A DNA stretch of 35,327 nucleotides from Anaerolineales bacterium (GTDB lineage Bacteria > Chloroflexota > Anaerolineae > Anaerolineales > UBA4823). How positions within the stretch are numbered: position 1 is the first letter of the stretch; every line of letters begins with the position of its first letter. The notes beneath the pieces were generated by a model. That model saw only the letters and a program-made list of their open reading frames with translations. It had not been told where the DNA came from and did not search any database. Location of the stretch: assembly GCA_016932955.1 (NCBI GenBank), contig JAFGBV010000201.1:1-35327 (forward strand). The letters run 5' to 3'. The position numbers and the translations under genes were made by a program. Shown here piece by piece: positions 1-10,165 of this stretch.

Positions 1-51
1 ACCAGCACAGATGGAACGACCGTGGTGCTGATCGCGATTCTCCACCAATGA
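1..51 (+). CDS. C-terminal tail of an unidentified upstream gene (partial)
   Basis: An open frame runs from the window edge and ends at TGA 49-51, giving TSTDGTTVVLIAILHQ. The stop overlaps the ATG of the acetate--CoA ligase (ATGA, 48-51), the usual arrangement of translationally coupled genes, which is the main reason to believe the frame is real. Too little remains to identify the protein. The overlap suggests it is in one operon with the ligase. Confidence 0.5.
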   Translation, partial: TSTDGTTVVLIAILHQ

Positions 52-2162
52 GCATAAATTATTTCTTCGAACCGAAATCAGTTGCCGTGATCGGCGCATC
101 GACCAACCCTGCCAAGCTGGGTCACGCGGTGCTGAGGAACCTGATCGATTGCGGGTATACGATCAACGGCATAGTGTACCCGATCAATCCCGGAGCCAGC
201 GAGCTGCTGGGATTGCGCGCTTATCCCTCCGTGTTGGATGTGCCGGGGCCAATTGACCTGGCGGTGATTGTGATTCCCTACACCCAGGTGCCCGAAGTGC
301 TGCAAACCTGCGGAAAGAAAGGCATCCCTGCCGCCATCGTGATCAGCGCTGGCTTTCGCGAGGCAGGCCCGGAGGGCCTGGAGCGCGAGATGGAGCTTGT
401 ACAGATTGCCCGCCAGTACCAAATCCGCCTCATCGGACCTAACTGCCTGGGTGTCATTGACCTCTACAGCCCGTTGAATGCCTCATTTGCTGCCGGGTGC
501 CCGCCCTCTGGACCAATGGCTTTCATGTCGCAATCCGGCGCCCTGGGCACTGCCGTGCTGGATATTGCCATGGCGGGGCGCCTGGGGCTTTCCAAGTTCG
601 TCAGCCTAGGCAACAAGGCCGATATCAGCGAAATTGACCTGCTCGAAGCCTGGGCGGATGACCCGCGCAGCAAAGTAATCCTGATGTACACCGAAGGTAT
701 GCCCAACGGGCAGGAATTCATCCAAGTGGCGCGCTCCGTCACGCCAAAGAAACCAGTGGTGGCGATTAAATCCGGCGTGACCCAGGCAGGGTCACGCGCA
801 GTATCATCGCACACCGGTTCGCTGGCAGGCTCAGAGCAGGCTTACCAGGCTGCCTTTCAGCAAGCGGGTATCCTGCGTGCCGATTCGATGGAAACATTAT
901 TTGATATGTCGCTGGCGCTAGGCTACCAACCCCCCCTGCGCGGGGATCGCATCGCCATTCTCACCAATGCCGGTGGGCCAGGTATCCTGGCAACAGATGC
1001 CTTGGAACGCGCCGGGCTGGAGCTTTCACGCTTCGAGTACGAGACGATCCATGCGCTAGAGCAGTACCTGCCAGATGCTGCCAGCGCAGCCAACCCGGTG
1101 GATGTGCTGGGAGATGCACGCGCTGATCGTTACCGCTTCGCCCTGGAAAAAGTAGCTGCCGACCCCAACGTGGATGGGATCATCGTTCTCCTTACCCCTC
1201 AGGCGATGACGGAGATCGAGGCCACCGCTACCGCAGTCTGCGAAATCTCCAATGGATTGGAGAAGCCTTTGCTCGCATGTTTCATGGGCGAGGCGCGTGT
1301 CGCCGCCGGGATCGAGACCCTCACCCGTTACGGCATCCCTAATTACCCCTTCCCCGAACGGGCTGCCCTTGCCTTACGGGCAATGTCCGATTACCGCCTC
1401 ATCCAGAGCCGCCCCCAGCCAGATTACCGCCATTTCGATGTTGACCGCGACAGCGTTCAGAAGGTGATCAATCAGGTTAAGGCAGAAGGGCGCCTGAGCA
1501 TCGGTGATTTCGAGGCGCGTTCCATCCTCCAGGCCTATGGGTTGCGCATCCCCCAATCCGAAATTGCCGAAACGCCCGATAAAGCAGTTCAGATCGCCGC
1601 CCGGATTGGCTACCCCGTCGTGCTGAAGATCGCCTCACCAGATATCCTGCACAAGACGGATGTGGGCGGGGTGAAGGTGGGGCTGGAGAATGCGAGCGAC
1701 GTGCGCGATGCCTTCGAATTGATGGTCTACCGCGCCCAGCGCTATGTGCCAGAGGCGCGCATTTGGGGTTGCCTGGTTCAGGAAATGGTCCCCAAAGGTC
1801 TGGAAGTGCTGGTGGGTATGAACCGCGACCCGCAATTTGGCCCACTGATCACCTTTGGTTTAGGCGGCATTTATGTGGAAACATTAAAGGATGTAACCTT
1901 CCGCGTGGCGCCTTTCTCGCACCAGGAGGCAGAAAGCATGCTGGGCGAGATCCGCGCCCATGCTCTCTTAGATGGTGTACGCGGCCAGCCACCAGCAGAT
2001 AAGGAAGCGATTATCGATACACTGCTGCGTATTGGGCAACTGGTGCAGGATTTCCCCGAGATCACAGAGTTGGATATCAACCCCCTCATGGTGTACGGGC
2101 AAGGTGAAGGGGCAATCGCCATCGATATGCGTTTGATCTTGAAAGAGACACGTGAAACATAA
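48..2162 (+). CDS. Acetate--CoA ligase (ADP-forming), fused alpha-beta subunits
   Basis: Converts acetyl-CoA (or another acyl-CoA), ADP and phosphate to the free acid, CoA and ATP, a one-enzyme energy-saving step in fermenting archaea and some bacteria; it acts in the cytosol. The 704-residue chain has a CoA-binding Rossmann domain (about 1-130, GPNCLG at 130-135), succinyl-CoA-ligase-like domains (about 150-440) and a C-terminal ATP-grasp domain (about 480-700), which are the alpha and beta subunits of the archaeal enzyme joined in one chain. The phosphorylated histidine of the family fits His255 in SHTGSLAG, and HKTDVGGV in the ATP-grasp part fits the second active-site histidine reported for Pyrococcus. 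The start overlaps the preceding stop. Protein acyltransferases of the Pat type share this fold, but no acetyltransferase (GNAT) domain is present. Substrate range cannot be read from sequence. Confidence 0.9.
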   Translation: MSINYFFEPKSVAVIGASTNPAKLGHAVLRNLIDCGYTINGIVYPINPGASELLGLRAYPSVLDVPGPIDLAVIVIPYTQVPEVLQTCGKKGIPAAIVISAGFREAGPEGLEREMELVQIARQYQIRLIGPNCLGVIDLYSPLNASFAAGCPPSGPMAFMSQSGALGTAVLDIAMAGRLGLSKFVSLGNKADISEIDLLEAWADDPRSKVILMYTEGMPNGQEFIQVARSVTPKKPVVAIKSGVTQAGSRAVSSHTGSLAGSEQAYQAAFQQAGILRADSMETLFDMSLALGYQPPLRGDRIAILTNAGGPGILATDALERAGLELSRFEYETIHALEQYLPDAASAANPVDVLGDARADRYRFALEKVAADPNVDGIIVLLTPQAMTEIEATATAVCEISNGLEKPLLACFMGEARVAAGIETLTRYGIPNYPFPERAALALRAMSDYRLIQSRPQPDYRHFDVDRDSVQKVINQVKAEGRLSIGDFEARSILQAYGLRIPQSEIAETPDKAVQIAARIGYPVVLKIASPDILHKTDVGGVKVGLENASDVRDAFELMVYRAQRYVPEARIWGCLVQEMVPKGLEVLVGMNRDPQFGPLITFGLGGIYVETLKDVTFRVAPFSHQEAESMLGEIRAHALLDGVRGQPPADKEAIIDTLLRIGQLVQDFPEITELDINPLMVYGQGEGAIAIDMRLILKETRET

Positions 2163-2189
2163 CTGCGTGGAGTGGAGAGGAAGAGAAAA

Positions 2190-3266
2190 ATGAAATCACT
2201 ATATATCACATCTATCGAACGATATAGTGGCAAAACAGCGATCTGCCTCGCATTAGGCAAACACTTACAGGAGAACGGCTACCGCGTGGGCTATATCAAA
2301 CCATTGAGCCTGCAGCCTTGGAACGTAGCTGGGAAGATCGCCGACGAGGATGCCGCCTTTGTCAAAGAAGTGCTCGCATTGCAGGCCGAAGTGACAGAGC
2401 TCTCGCCCATCGTGCTCACCGCAGAGTTGTTGCGCCAGCAGATGGCCTCGAGCCAGGAAACGAACTACCTGGATCAGGTAAAAGCCGCCTGCAACGCCGC
2501 CGGGCAGGGTCAGGATGTGTTGCTGATGGAAGGTGGCGGCAGCCTGCGCGAAGGCTACGTGGTGGGTCTGCCCACTGTGGGCGTAGCCCAGGCGCTGGGT
2601 AGCAAAGTATTGGTACTGGCGCGCTACCAGGGCGAAGTGCACCTGCTCGATGATATCCTTGCCTCGCAGACCCGTCTCAGAGATACCATGGGCGGCATCC
2701 TGATCAACCGTGTTCCCGCAGACGCTATGGATTTTGTTAATAATCTGGCCGTGCCTTACTTCGAGAGGCACAACCTGCCCGTCTTTGGTGTGTTGCCCGA
2801 AGTGCGCGGCCTTTCCGCACTGACCGTAGAAGAGCTGATCCAATTGCTGGATGCCGAGGCAATGACCAAAGTCCTGCGCCCGGAAGCGTTGGTGGAAAAC
2901 CTCACCGTTGGGGCAATGACCGCTGATGCCGCCCTCAGCCGCTTCCGCAAATACACTAACAAAGCTGTCATCACCGGTGGCGATCGCACAGACATTCAAC
3001 TGGCAGCTCTCGAAACCTCAACCACCTGCCTCATCCTCACCGGCAATCTGCGCCCCAGCCCCCTGGTTGTGCGCCAGGCGGAGGAGTTCGGCGTGCCTAT
3101 TCTCCTCGTGCGCAAGAACACCATGGAGACCATCGAAGCCATTGAGCATGTGTTTGGCAAAACCCGCTTGGGGCAAACCGCCAAACTGAGGCAATTCCAG
3201 GCTTTGCTCGACCAGCATTGCGATTATGAACGTCTGTACCGTACCATTGGCCTAGCAGAAGATTAA
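2190..3266 (+). CDS. Phosphotransacetylase N-terminal-like protein (P-loop plus DRTGG domain)
   Basis: About 358 residues that correspond to the N-terminal part of long phosphotransacetylases (COG0857): a BioD-like P-loop NTPase domain (SIERYSGKT at 8-16) followed by a DRTGG domain (about 205-310, with GGDRTD at 263-268). The catalytic phosphate acetyltransferase domain is absent, so it cannot itself make acetyl phosphate. In full-length Pta this region is regulatory. It lies 27 bases after the ADP-forming acetate--CoA ligase on the same strand, so a role as nucleotide- or metabolite-sensing partner in acetate metabolism is a reasonable inference. I chose ATG 2190 over the in-frame GTG 2172 because a purine-rich ribosome site (GGAGAGGAAG) sits just before it and the domain starts at once. 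Confidence 0.78.
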   Translation: MKSLYITSIERYSGKTAICLALGKHLQENGYRVGYIKPLSLQPWNVAGKIADEDAAFVKEVLALQAEVTELSPIVLTAELLRQQMASSQETNYLDQVKAACNAAGQGQDVLLMEGGGSLREGYVVGLPTVGVAQALGSKVLVLARYQGEVHLLDDILASQTRLRDTMGGILINRVPADAMDFVNNLAVPYFERHNLPVFGVLPEVRGLSALTVEELIQLLDAEAMTKVLRPEALVENLTVGAMTADAALSRFRKYTNKAVITGGDRTDIQLAALETSTTCLILTGNLRPSPLVVRQAEEFGVPILLVRKNTMETIEAIEHVFGKTRLGQTAKLRQFQALLDQHCDYERLYRTIGLAED

Positions 3267-3281
3267 AGAAAGGGGATTTCT

Positions 3282-5864
3282 ATGACTGAGTTAATCTCAG
3301 ATTCCGACCTGCTGCCTCCAGCTGGTCTACGCATGCATACCAGCAGCAAGGGGCAAAAACCGACTGTGCGCGCCGAACGCCGCCGACCTGCCGGGCCAAC
3401 CCCATCTAAACCCGCTGGGCGCGCCGAAGCGCCAGTCCGCCGCCGACCTGCTCCGGGCGGTGGAGGAGGTGCCTCCCAGCCGCCCTCCGGCGGAGGAGGC
3501 GGTACTTATTCGGCCGGTCCCGCCCTGCCCAGTTTTTCACCGGGCATGCTTAACCGCATCCCGCCCAAATGGCTCATTATCGGGTTTGTGATCCTCGCCG
3601 TGATCATCTGCGTTTGCATCCTGCCCTCGCTTTTGGGTGGCGGGGAGGGCGGTAGCATCTTCGACCAGATCACTTTCGAGCAACCTGGATACGAGCAGCC
3701 CAGCTACGAACAGCCCACTGAGGTAAGCTACGAAGAACCATCTTACACCCAACCCACCTCTCAACTTCCTAACACGCTGCCCTTGCCCGGCGCAACCGGC
3801 GAGGGAAATACCTGGCTGGTGATGCTCTACCAGGATGCCGACGATAAGATCCTGGAGCAAGATATCTACCTCGACCTGAACGAAGCCGAACGGGTGGGCT
3901 CGACTGCCAATGTGCAGATCGTCGCCCAGATCGACCGCTATCAGGCAGGCTACCAGGGCGATGGCGATTGGACATCCGCCCGGCGCTATTATGTGACCCA
4001 GGATCAAGACCTGCAACGGTTGAACTCACCCATTGTAGATGAGATGGGCGAAGTAAATATGGCCTCCGGGCAAACCCTGGTCGATTTCGTCACCTGGGCC
4101 ATGCAGTCCTATCCCGCCGACCACCACGTGCTGATCCTCTCTGATCATGGCATGGGTTGGCCAGGCGGCTGGAGCGATCCAACATCCCCCGGGCGCAGCG
4201 GGGCAGATATGCCGCTTGCCTCTGTTCTGGGCGACATGATCTACCTCAACGAGCTCGACCAGGCTCTGCAAACCATCCGTGACCAGACCGGTCTGGATGC
4301 CTTCGAACTGGTCGGCATGGATGCCTGCCTGATGGGTCACCTGGAAGTACTGGCAATGCTCACCCCCCATGCCCGCTATGCAGTCGTCTCGCAAGAGACG
4401 GAACCTGCCCTGGGTTGGGCATACGCATCCTTCCTCACGCAGTTGAACACTAACCCAAGTGCCAGTGGTGCCGACCTGGGCAGTTACATCGTCAATAGTT
4501 ACATCCAGGATGATCAGCGCATCGTCGACGATGCTGCCCGCGCTGAATTCGCCGGGCGCGGTTCGCCCCTGCTCAGCCTCTTTGGTATGCCAATGGAAGC
4601 CCCATCCGCTGACCAGGTAGCGCGCCAGCTCAGCCAGAACGTGACCCTCACCGCCGCCGACTTGAGCGAGGTGCCAGCGTTGGTCGAGAGCCTGAATACC
4701 TTTGCCTACAGCCTGCAGAACATCGACCAGCGCCTCGTGGCGCAGGCGCGCAGCTACAGCCAGTCCTACACCAGCATCTTCGGTCGAGAAGTGCCGCCTT
4801 CCTACATCGACCTGACCAATTTTGCCGAGCTGATCAGCCAGAACAACAGCGACAACGCTGTCAACCAGGCCATCAGCCAGATGACAGCCGCCCTGGGGCG
4901 CGTGGTGGTAGCAGAGGTACACGGGCCAAAGGTACCAGGCTCCAACGGCATCTCGATCTACTTCCCCAACTCGCAGCTTTACGGCAATGCCAATGCCGGT
5001 CCCCAGTCTTATACCGTCGCCGCCAACCGCTTCGTAGCTGCTTCGCTGTGGGATGAGTTCCTGCTCTTCCATTACACTGGGCGGGGATTCGAGATGGGCA
5101 GTAGTGAGATTGCCATCCCAGCGCGCAGCCAGGATGTCCAAGCGCCCGCTGCGGGTGGGCTGACGGCTACCCCCCTGCGGCTCTCTGCTGATAGCGCCGC
5201 CCCCGGCGAGCCAGTGCTGATGAGCACCGACATCCAGGGCGAAAACATCGGTTACATCCGTCTTCTGGTTGGTTACATTGATACCGCCAGTAACTCGATC
5301 TATATCATCGACAGTGACTATATCCAAGCCGGGCAAACCTACGAGGCTGGTGGTATGTACTACCCCGATTGGGGCACAGGAGGCTTTACCATGGAGTTTG
5401 AGTGGGAGCCTCTTGTCTTCACCATCAGCGACGGGGCCAATTCGTCTCTCGTCTTCCTTAATCCCGATTCCTACGGTGCCACTCCTGAAGAGGCCGTGTA
5501 TACCGTTGAGGGCATCTACACCTTTGCCGATAGCAGTGAGCAGCGCAACGCTCGCCTCTATTTCAGCAACGGCTGGCTGCAGCAGATCTTCGGCTTCACC
5601 GGCGAAGATGCCAACGGCGCCCCGCGCGAGATCATCCCCACTCAGGGTGATTCCTTTACCATTATGCAACAGTGGATGGATCTTGACGCGCAAGGAAATG
5701 TTGTTGACACAGTCCTAGTCGAAGGTGATACGCTCACCTTTGGCGAGCAGATGTTCTACTGGGAGCAGTTGTATGCTCCCGCCGGAGAGTATGTCATCGG
5801 CTTCATCATCGAAGATCTGGATGGAGCATCAACTGCCGTCTATGCCCAGTTGACGGTGCGATAA
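3282..5864 (+). CDS. Membrane-anchored clostripain-family (C11) cysteine peptidase
   Basis: An 860-residue protein. Residues 1-95 are basic and rich in Pro, Arg and Gly (predicted cytoplasmic); one membrane helix follows (about 97-115); then a Tyr/Glu/Gln/Pro-rich spacer (about 135-160); then the C11 peptidase domain from about 175. The catalytic pair is visible: His289 in LSDHGMGW and Cys349 in GMDACLMG. The region after about 600 is a long beta-rich extension of unknown role. C11 peptidases usually cut after Arg or Lys and act outside the cell. The orientation (cytoplasmic N-terminus, outside peptidase) follows from the positive charge before the helix. An AGGGG ribosome site precedes ATG 3282, 15 bases after the previous gene, so it may share that operon although no functional link is obvious. 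Confidence 0.85.
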   Translation: MTELISDSDLLPPAGLRMHTSSKGQKPTVRAERRRPAGPTPSKPAGRAEAPVRRRPAPGGGGGASQPPSGGGGGTYSAGPALPSFSPGMLNRIPPKWLIIGFVILAVIICVCILPSLLGGGEGGSIFDQITFEQPGYEQPSYEQPTEVSYEEPSYTQPTSQLPNTLPLPGATGEGNTWLVMLYQDADDKILEQDIYLDLNEAERVGSTANVQIVAQIDRYQAGYQGDGDWTSARRYYVTQDQDLQRLNSPIVDEMGEVNMASGQTLVDFVTWAMQSYPADHHVLILSDHGMGWPGGWSDPTSPGRSGADMPLASVLGDMIYLNELDQALQTIRDQTGLDAFELVGMDACLMGHLEVLAMLTPHARYAVVSQETEPALGWAYASFLTQLNTNPSASGADLGSYIVNSYIQDDQRIVDDAARAEFAGRGSPLLSLFGMPMEAPSADQVARQLSQNVTLTAADLSEVPALVESLNTFAYSLQNIDQRLVAQARSYSQSYTSIFGREVPPSYIDLTNFAELISQNNSDNAVNQAISQMTAALGRVVVAEVHGPKVPGSNGISIYFPNSQLYGNANAGPQSYTVAANRFVAASLWDEFLLFHYTGRGFEMGSSEIAIPARSQDVQAPAAGGLTATPLRLSADSAAPGEPVLMSTDIQGENIGYIRLLVGYIDTASNSIYIIDSDYIQAGQTYEAGGMYYPDWGTGGFTMEFEWEPLVFTISDGANSSLVFLNPDSYGATPEEAVYTVEGIYTFADSSEQRNARLYFSNGWLQQIFGFTGEDANGAPREIIPTQGDSFTIMQQWMDLDAQGNVVDTVLVEGDTLTFGEQMFYWEQLYAPAGEYVIGFIIEDLDGASTAVYAQLTVR

Positions 5865-5872
5865 ATCTTTCC

Positions 5873-5901
5873 TTGCCGCATCACACTCTCTCTGGTATAA
5901 T
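5873..5901 (+). promoter_or_regulatory. Promoter of rpsO
   Basis: TTGCCG at 5873-5878 and a perfect TATAAT at 5896-5901 are 17 bases apart, the ideal spacing for the housekeeping sigma factor. Transcription would start near 5908, leaving a leader of about 78 bases before rpsO. Confidence 0.75.
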
Positions 5902-5912
5902 CCCCCCGCTGA

Positions 5913-5957
5913 CTAGACCGCCAGGTGGCTCAGGCTGCCGGGTTGGAGACCTGCTAG
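5913..5957 (+). promoter_or_regulatory. Structured leader of rpsO, candidate S15 autoregulatory element
   Basis: CTAG 5913-5916 can pair with CTAG 5954-5957 and CAGGT 5922-5926 with ACCTG 5949-5953, with a five-base bulge on one side and a possible inner GGC/GCC pairing (5927-5929 with 5937-5939). The structure ends 15 bases before the AGGAG ribosome site at 5973-5977. Ribosomal protein S15 represses its own translation through leader structures in several bacteria, and these structures differ between phyla. Its role here is inference. Confidence 0.5.
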
Positions 5958-5985
5958 AAGCAAAATCTGATTAGGAGCAGATGTC

Positions 5986-6255
5986 ATGACGGAAAAAGAA
6001 TTAAAAACTAAGATCATTGGCACGTATGCGCGCCACGAAGGCGACACCGGTTCGGCAGATGTGCAAATCGCCCTGCTGACCGACCGCATCAAGCAACTTA
6101 CCGAGCACCTGCGTACCCACAAGCACGATGAATCCTCGCGCCGTGGGCTGCTCAAGATGGTCGGGCAGCGCCGCCGCCTCCTGGCCTATACACGCCGCAG
6201 AGACTATAACCGCTACATGGCGCTGACCGAGAGTCTCGGCATTCGCCGCAAATAA
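5986..6255 (+). CDS. rpsO: Ribosomal protein uS15
   Basis: An 89-residue protein of standard S15 length. It is a primary 16S rRNA-binding protein of the small-subunit platform and also contributes to a bridge to the 50S subunit. The conserved core is clear: [17 protein letters not shown], then [19 protein letters not shown], then [16 protein letters not shown] and a C-terminal IRRK. The ribosome site AGGAG at 5973-5977 is eight bases before the ATG. It has its own promoter and structured leader and is followed by pnp, the classical rpsO-pnp order also known from enterobacteria. Confidence 0.97.
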   Translation: MTEKELKTKIIGTYARHEGDTGSADVQIALLTDRIKQLTEHLRTHKHDESSRRGLLKMVGQRRRLLAYTRRRDYNRYMALTESLGIRRK

Positions 6256-6272
6256 CAAGTATCCACCAGAAT

Positions 6273-6305
6273 AACGGGCGGTTTGCCAACCTGGCGCCGC
6301 CCGTT
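6273..6305 (+). terminator. Hairpin between rpsO and pnp (weak terminator or RNA-processing site)
   Basis: A nine-pair stem (AACGGGCGG 6273-6281 with CCGCCCGTT 6297-6305) carries an inner four-pair stem (GCCA 6285-6288 with TGGC 6292-6295). The downstream tract TTGTTGTGAG is only weakly U-rich. It may be a partial terminator, a transcript-end stabiliser or an RNase III-type processing site, as known between rpsO and pnp in E. coli. Confidence 0.5.
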
Positions 6306-6322
6306 GTTGTGAGTATCTGGTC

Positions 6323-6348
6323 AAAAAATTCGCCAAGACGATTTTTTT
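6323..6348. repeat. A/T-rich inverted repeat upstream of pnp
   Basis: Six A followed by TTCG (6323-6332) faces CGA followed by seven T (6339-6348) across a six-base loop, with one mismatch. In RNA this gives a weak hairpin ending in a U tract. It could support termination of rpsO transcripts together with the GC-rich hairpin just before it. Confidence 0.35.
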
Positions 6349-6400
6349 CGGCTAGATAACGAATCAATTAAGTCAGCCCACAGGTCGGGTATTGAAAGCT

Positions 6401-6430
6401 GACGACAACCTCATCCTCCCCCTTGTTGTC
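6401..6430 (+). promoter_or_regulatory. Leader hairpin of pnp
   Basis: GACGACAA 6401-6408 pairs with TTGTTGTC 6423-6430 (one G-U pair) around a C-rich loop, about 50 bases before the pnp start. PNPase in E. coli controls its own mRNA through a processed leader stem, so a similar role is possible but not shown. Confidence 0.35.
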
Positions 6431-6482
6431 GCCAACCCTCAGTCCCTGACCCAGTGGGGAATTAACAATCAGGAGAAACTAA

Positions 6483-8738
<2,256 letters not shown>

Positions 8739-8764
8739 TTCCACTACCGATTTTCCGCTCGTAC

Positions 8765-8800
8765 CAGCCCTCCGTTCAGAAGATGGAGGGCTGTTTTTTT
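8765..8800 (+). terminator. Intrinsic terminator of pnp
   Basis: A perfect nine-pair stem (CAGCCCTCC 8765-8773 with GGAGGGCTG 8785-8793) is followed by seven T (8794-8800), 26 bases after the pnp stop. It separates the rpsO-pnp unit from the sigma-factor gene. Confidence 0.93.
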
Positions 8801-8812
8801 CTCATGGGAAGG

Positions 8813-8818
8813 TATAAT
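8813..8818 (+). promoter_or_regulatory. Probable -10 element for the sigma-factor gene
   Basis: A perfect TATAAT lies 13 bases after the pnp terminator. No good -35 is seen at 16-18 bases (the terminator T tract overlaps that place). Transcription would start near 8825, about 53 bases before the sigma-factor start codon. Confidence 0.45.
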
Positions 8819-8877
8819 TTATCCGGTTCACTCTCCGCATGTGATACATTCCACCGGTCCGTCAATATTAATATGAG

Positions 8878-9432
8878 ATGATCACGGAAACGGAAATTAC
8901 CCAGACACGCACCGGCATGGTGCAAACGGTGGATTGGGAAGCAATCTACTTTTCTGAGATGCCCCGCGTCTATAACTTCTTCATCTACCGCACCGGAGAC
9001 CGCGAGTCTGCCCAGGATCTCACCGCTACCACCTTCGAGCGCGCCTGGAGAAAGCGCTCGCGTTATCGCAGCATATTGGCCTCACCCGCCACCTGGCTCT
9101 TTGCCATCGCCAAGAACGTGCTCAGAGAGCACCTGCGCAAGGTCCGGCTGAACCACAAAAAACTAGAACCCGATCTCAGCAGCGATGATCTCCCTTCCAC
9201 GATCGATCTCGAAAACAGCATTCAACAGCACCAAGAAAAGGAACGCCTGCGCAGGCTCCTGCTTGACCTGCCCGAACGCGAGCAAGATCTGATTGCCATG
9301 AAATATGGCGCAGGGTTGACCAACCGGGAGATTGCGCGCCTCACCCGGCTTTCTGAAACCAACGTTGGCAGTATCTTGCATCGCACAGTAAAAGGCCTGC
9401 GCAGTAAATGGGAGATTGACCATGGACGATAA
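8878..9432 (+). CDS. ECF-type RNA polymerase sigma factor
   Basis: A 184-residue two-domain sigma-70 family protein. Region 2 lies at about 20-90 (IYRTGDRESAQDLTATTFE, then ATWLFAIAKNVLREHLRK) and region 4 at about 125-180 (LPEREQDLIAMKYGAGLTNREIARL, a helix-turn-helix for the -35 element). It should direct transcription of a small regulon, often including its own operon. The gene overlaps the next one by 11 bases; that neighbour is a single-pass membrane protein and the likely partner or regulator. No clear ribosome site precedes ATG 8878; the in-frame ATG at codon 14 is an alternative start. Confidence 0.9.
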   Translation: MITETEITQTRTGMVQTVDWEAIYFSEMPRVYNFFIYRTGDRESAQDLTATTFERAWRKRSRYRSILASPATWLFAIAKNVLREHLRKVRLNHKKLEPDLSSDDLPSTIDLENSIQQHQEKERLRRLLLDLPEREQDLIAMKYGAGLTNREIARLTRLSETNVGSILHRTVKGLRSKWEIDHGR

Positions 9433-10165
9433 ATTCTTATCTCAATTGCGCGAACTGCCTGATGCGGAGTTTGCCAACTGCCTGTATCAGAGGCTAGACC
9501 AGAATCAGCCGAGACCTGATCCCAGGCGGGGAATGGCTCTCCTCGGGAGCACTCCCCGCGCCAGAGTTATCCGCCTCGCAGCAGTTTTCGTGATCTGCCT
9601 GCTGGCTCTGATGGCATTCTCTCCCGTGCGCGCCTTTGTCGCCAACCTGATTATTGAAGTCGCCGGGCAATCCTTCGAACTGTCTGACAATTATCCGGGC
9701 GATGATGATCCATCCGCTGAGGAATACACCATTTACCCTCAGATCATGTCCTTAGATGAAGCGCTCGCCGCCTTCCCATACGCGGTAAAACTGCCGACCA
9801 ATATCCCGGCAGTATATTCCCTCCACGAAAACAGCGTGCGGGTATATGTGGGCGAGGAGGCTGAGGCATTCGCCGACACCATTGAGATTGAATGGGGTCG
9901 AAGTGATAACAGCCTGATCACTCTCAGCATCTCCGATCATCAATGGAGCGAAGGTGAGATCGTTGCCCCCGATTCGCTCGAGGAGATTCAGCTCGATGAG
10001 AACCATGCGGCAGTCCTGATCCGTGGCGGATGGGACTATGACCACAAGGTCTGGAACGAGAACATCGCCCTGCGCTTACGCTGGTCTGTGGGCGATCTCA
10101 CTTACGATCTGATGGGTGTTGACCGCGAGCAGTTGATCGAGATCGCCTTCTCTACCCTCGAGTAG
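9422..10165 (+). CDS. Single-pass membrane protein with DUF4367-like outer domain, candidate anti-sigma partner
   Basis: A 247-residue protein: a short cytoplasmic segment (1-47), one membrane helix (about 49-66) and an outer domain. Its end, SVGDLTYDLMGVDREQLIEI, resembles the end of DUF4367 domains found in proteins encoded next to ECF sigma genes. I see no HxxxCxxC zinc motif of the common anti-sigma domain. The N-terminal DAEFANCLYQRLDQ could be a short sigma-binding helix. ATG 9422 lies inside the sigma gene behind GGGAG, which indicates coupled translation; the in-frame TTG two codons earlier is less likely. The 3' end overlaps the convergent ABC-F gene by 14 bases. The anti-sigma role is inferred from context. 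Confidence 0.75.
   Translation: MDDKFLSQLRELPDAEFANCLYQRLDQNQPRPDPRRGMALLGSTPRARVIRLAAVFVICLLALMAFSPVRAFVANLIIEVAGQSFELSDNYPGDDDPSAEEYTIYPQIMSLDEALAAFPYAVKLPTNIPAVYSLHENSVRVYVGEEAEAFADTIEIEWGRSDNSLITLSISDHQWSEGEIVAPDSLEEIQLDENHAAVLIRGGWDYDHKVWNENIALRLRWSVGDLTYDLMGVDREQLIEIAFSTLE

Noticed and set aside
4026..5693. Long minus-strand open frame (about 555 codons) opposite the C11 peptidase gene
   Set aside because: The plus-strand product has clear peptidase motifs, while the minus-strand product has no recognisable domain. Such mirror frames are common in GC-rich genes.
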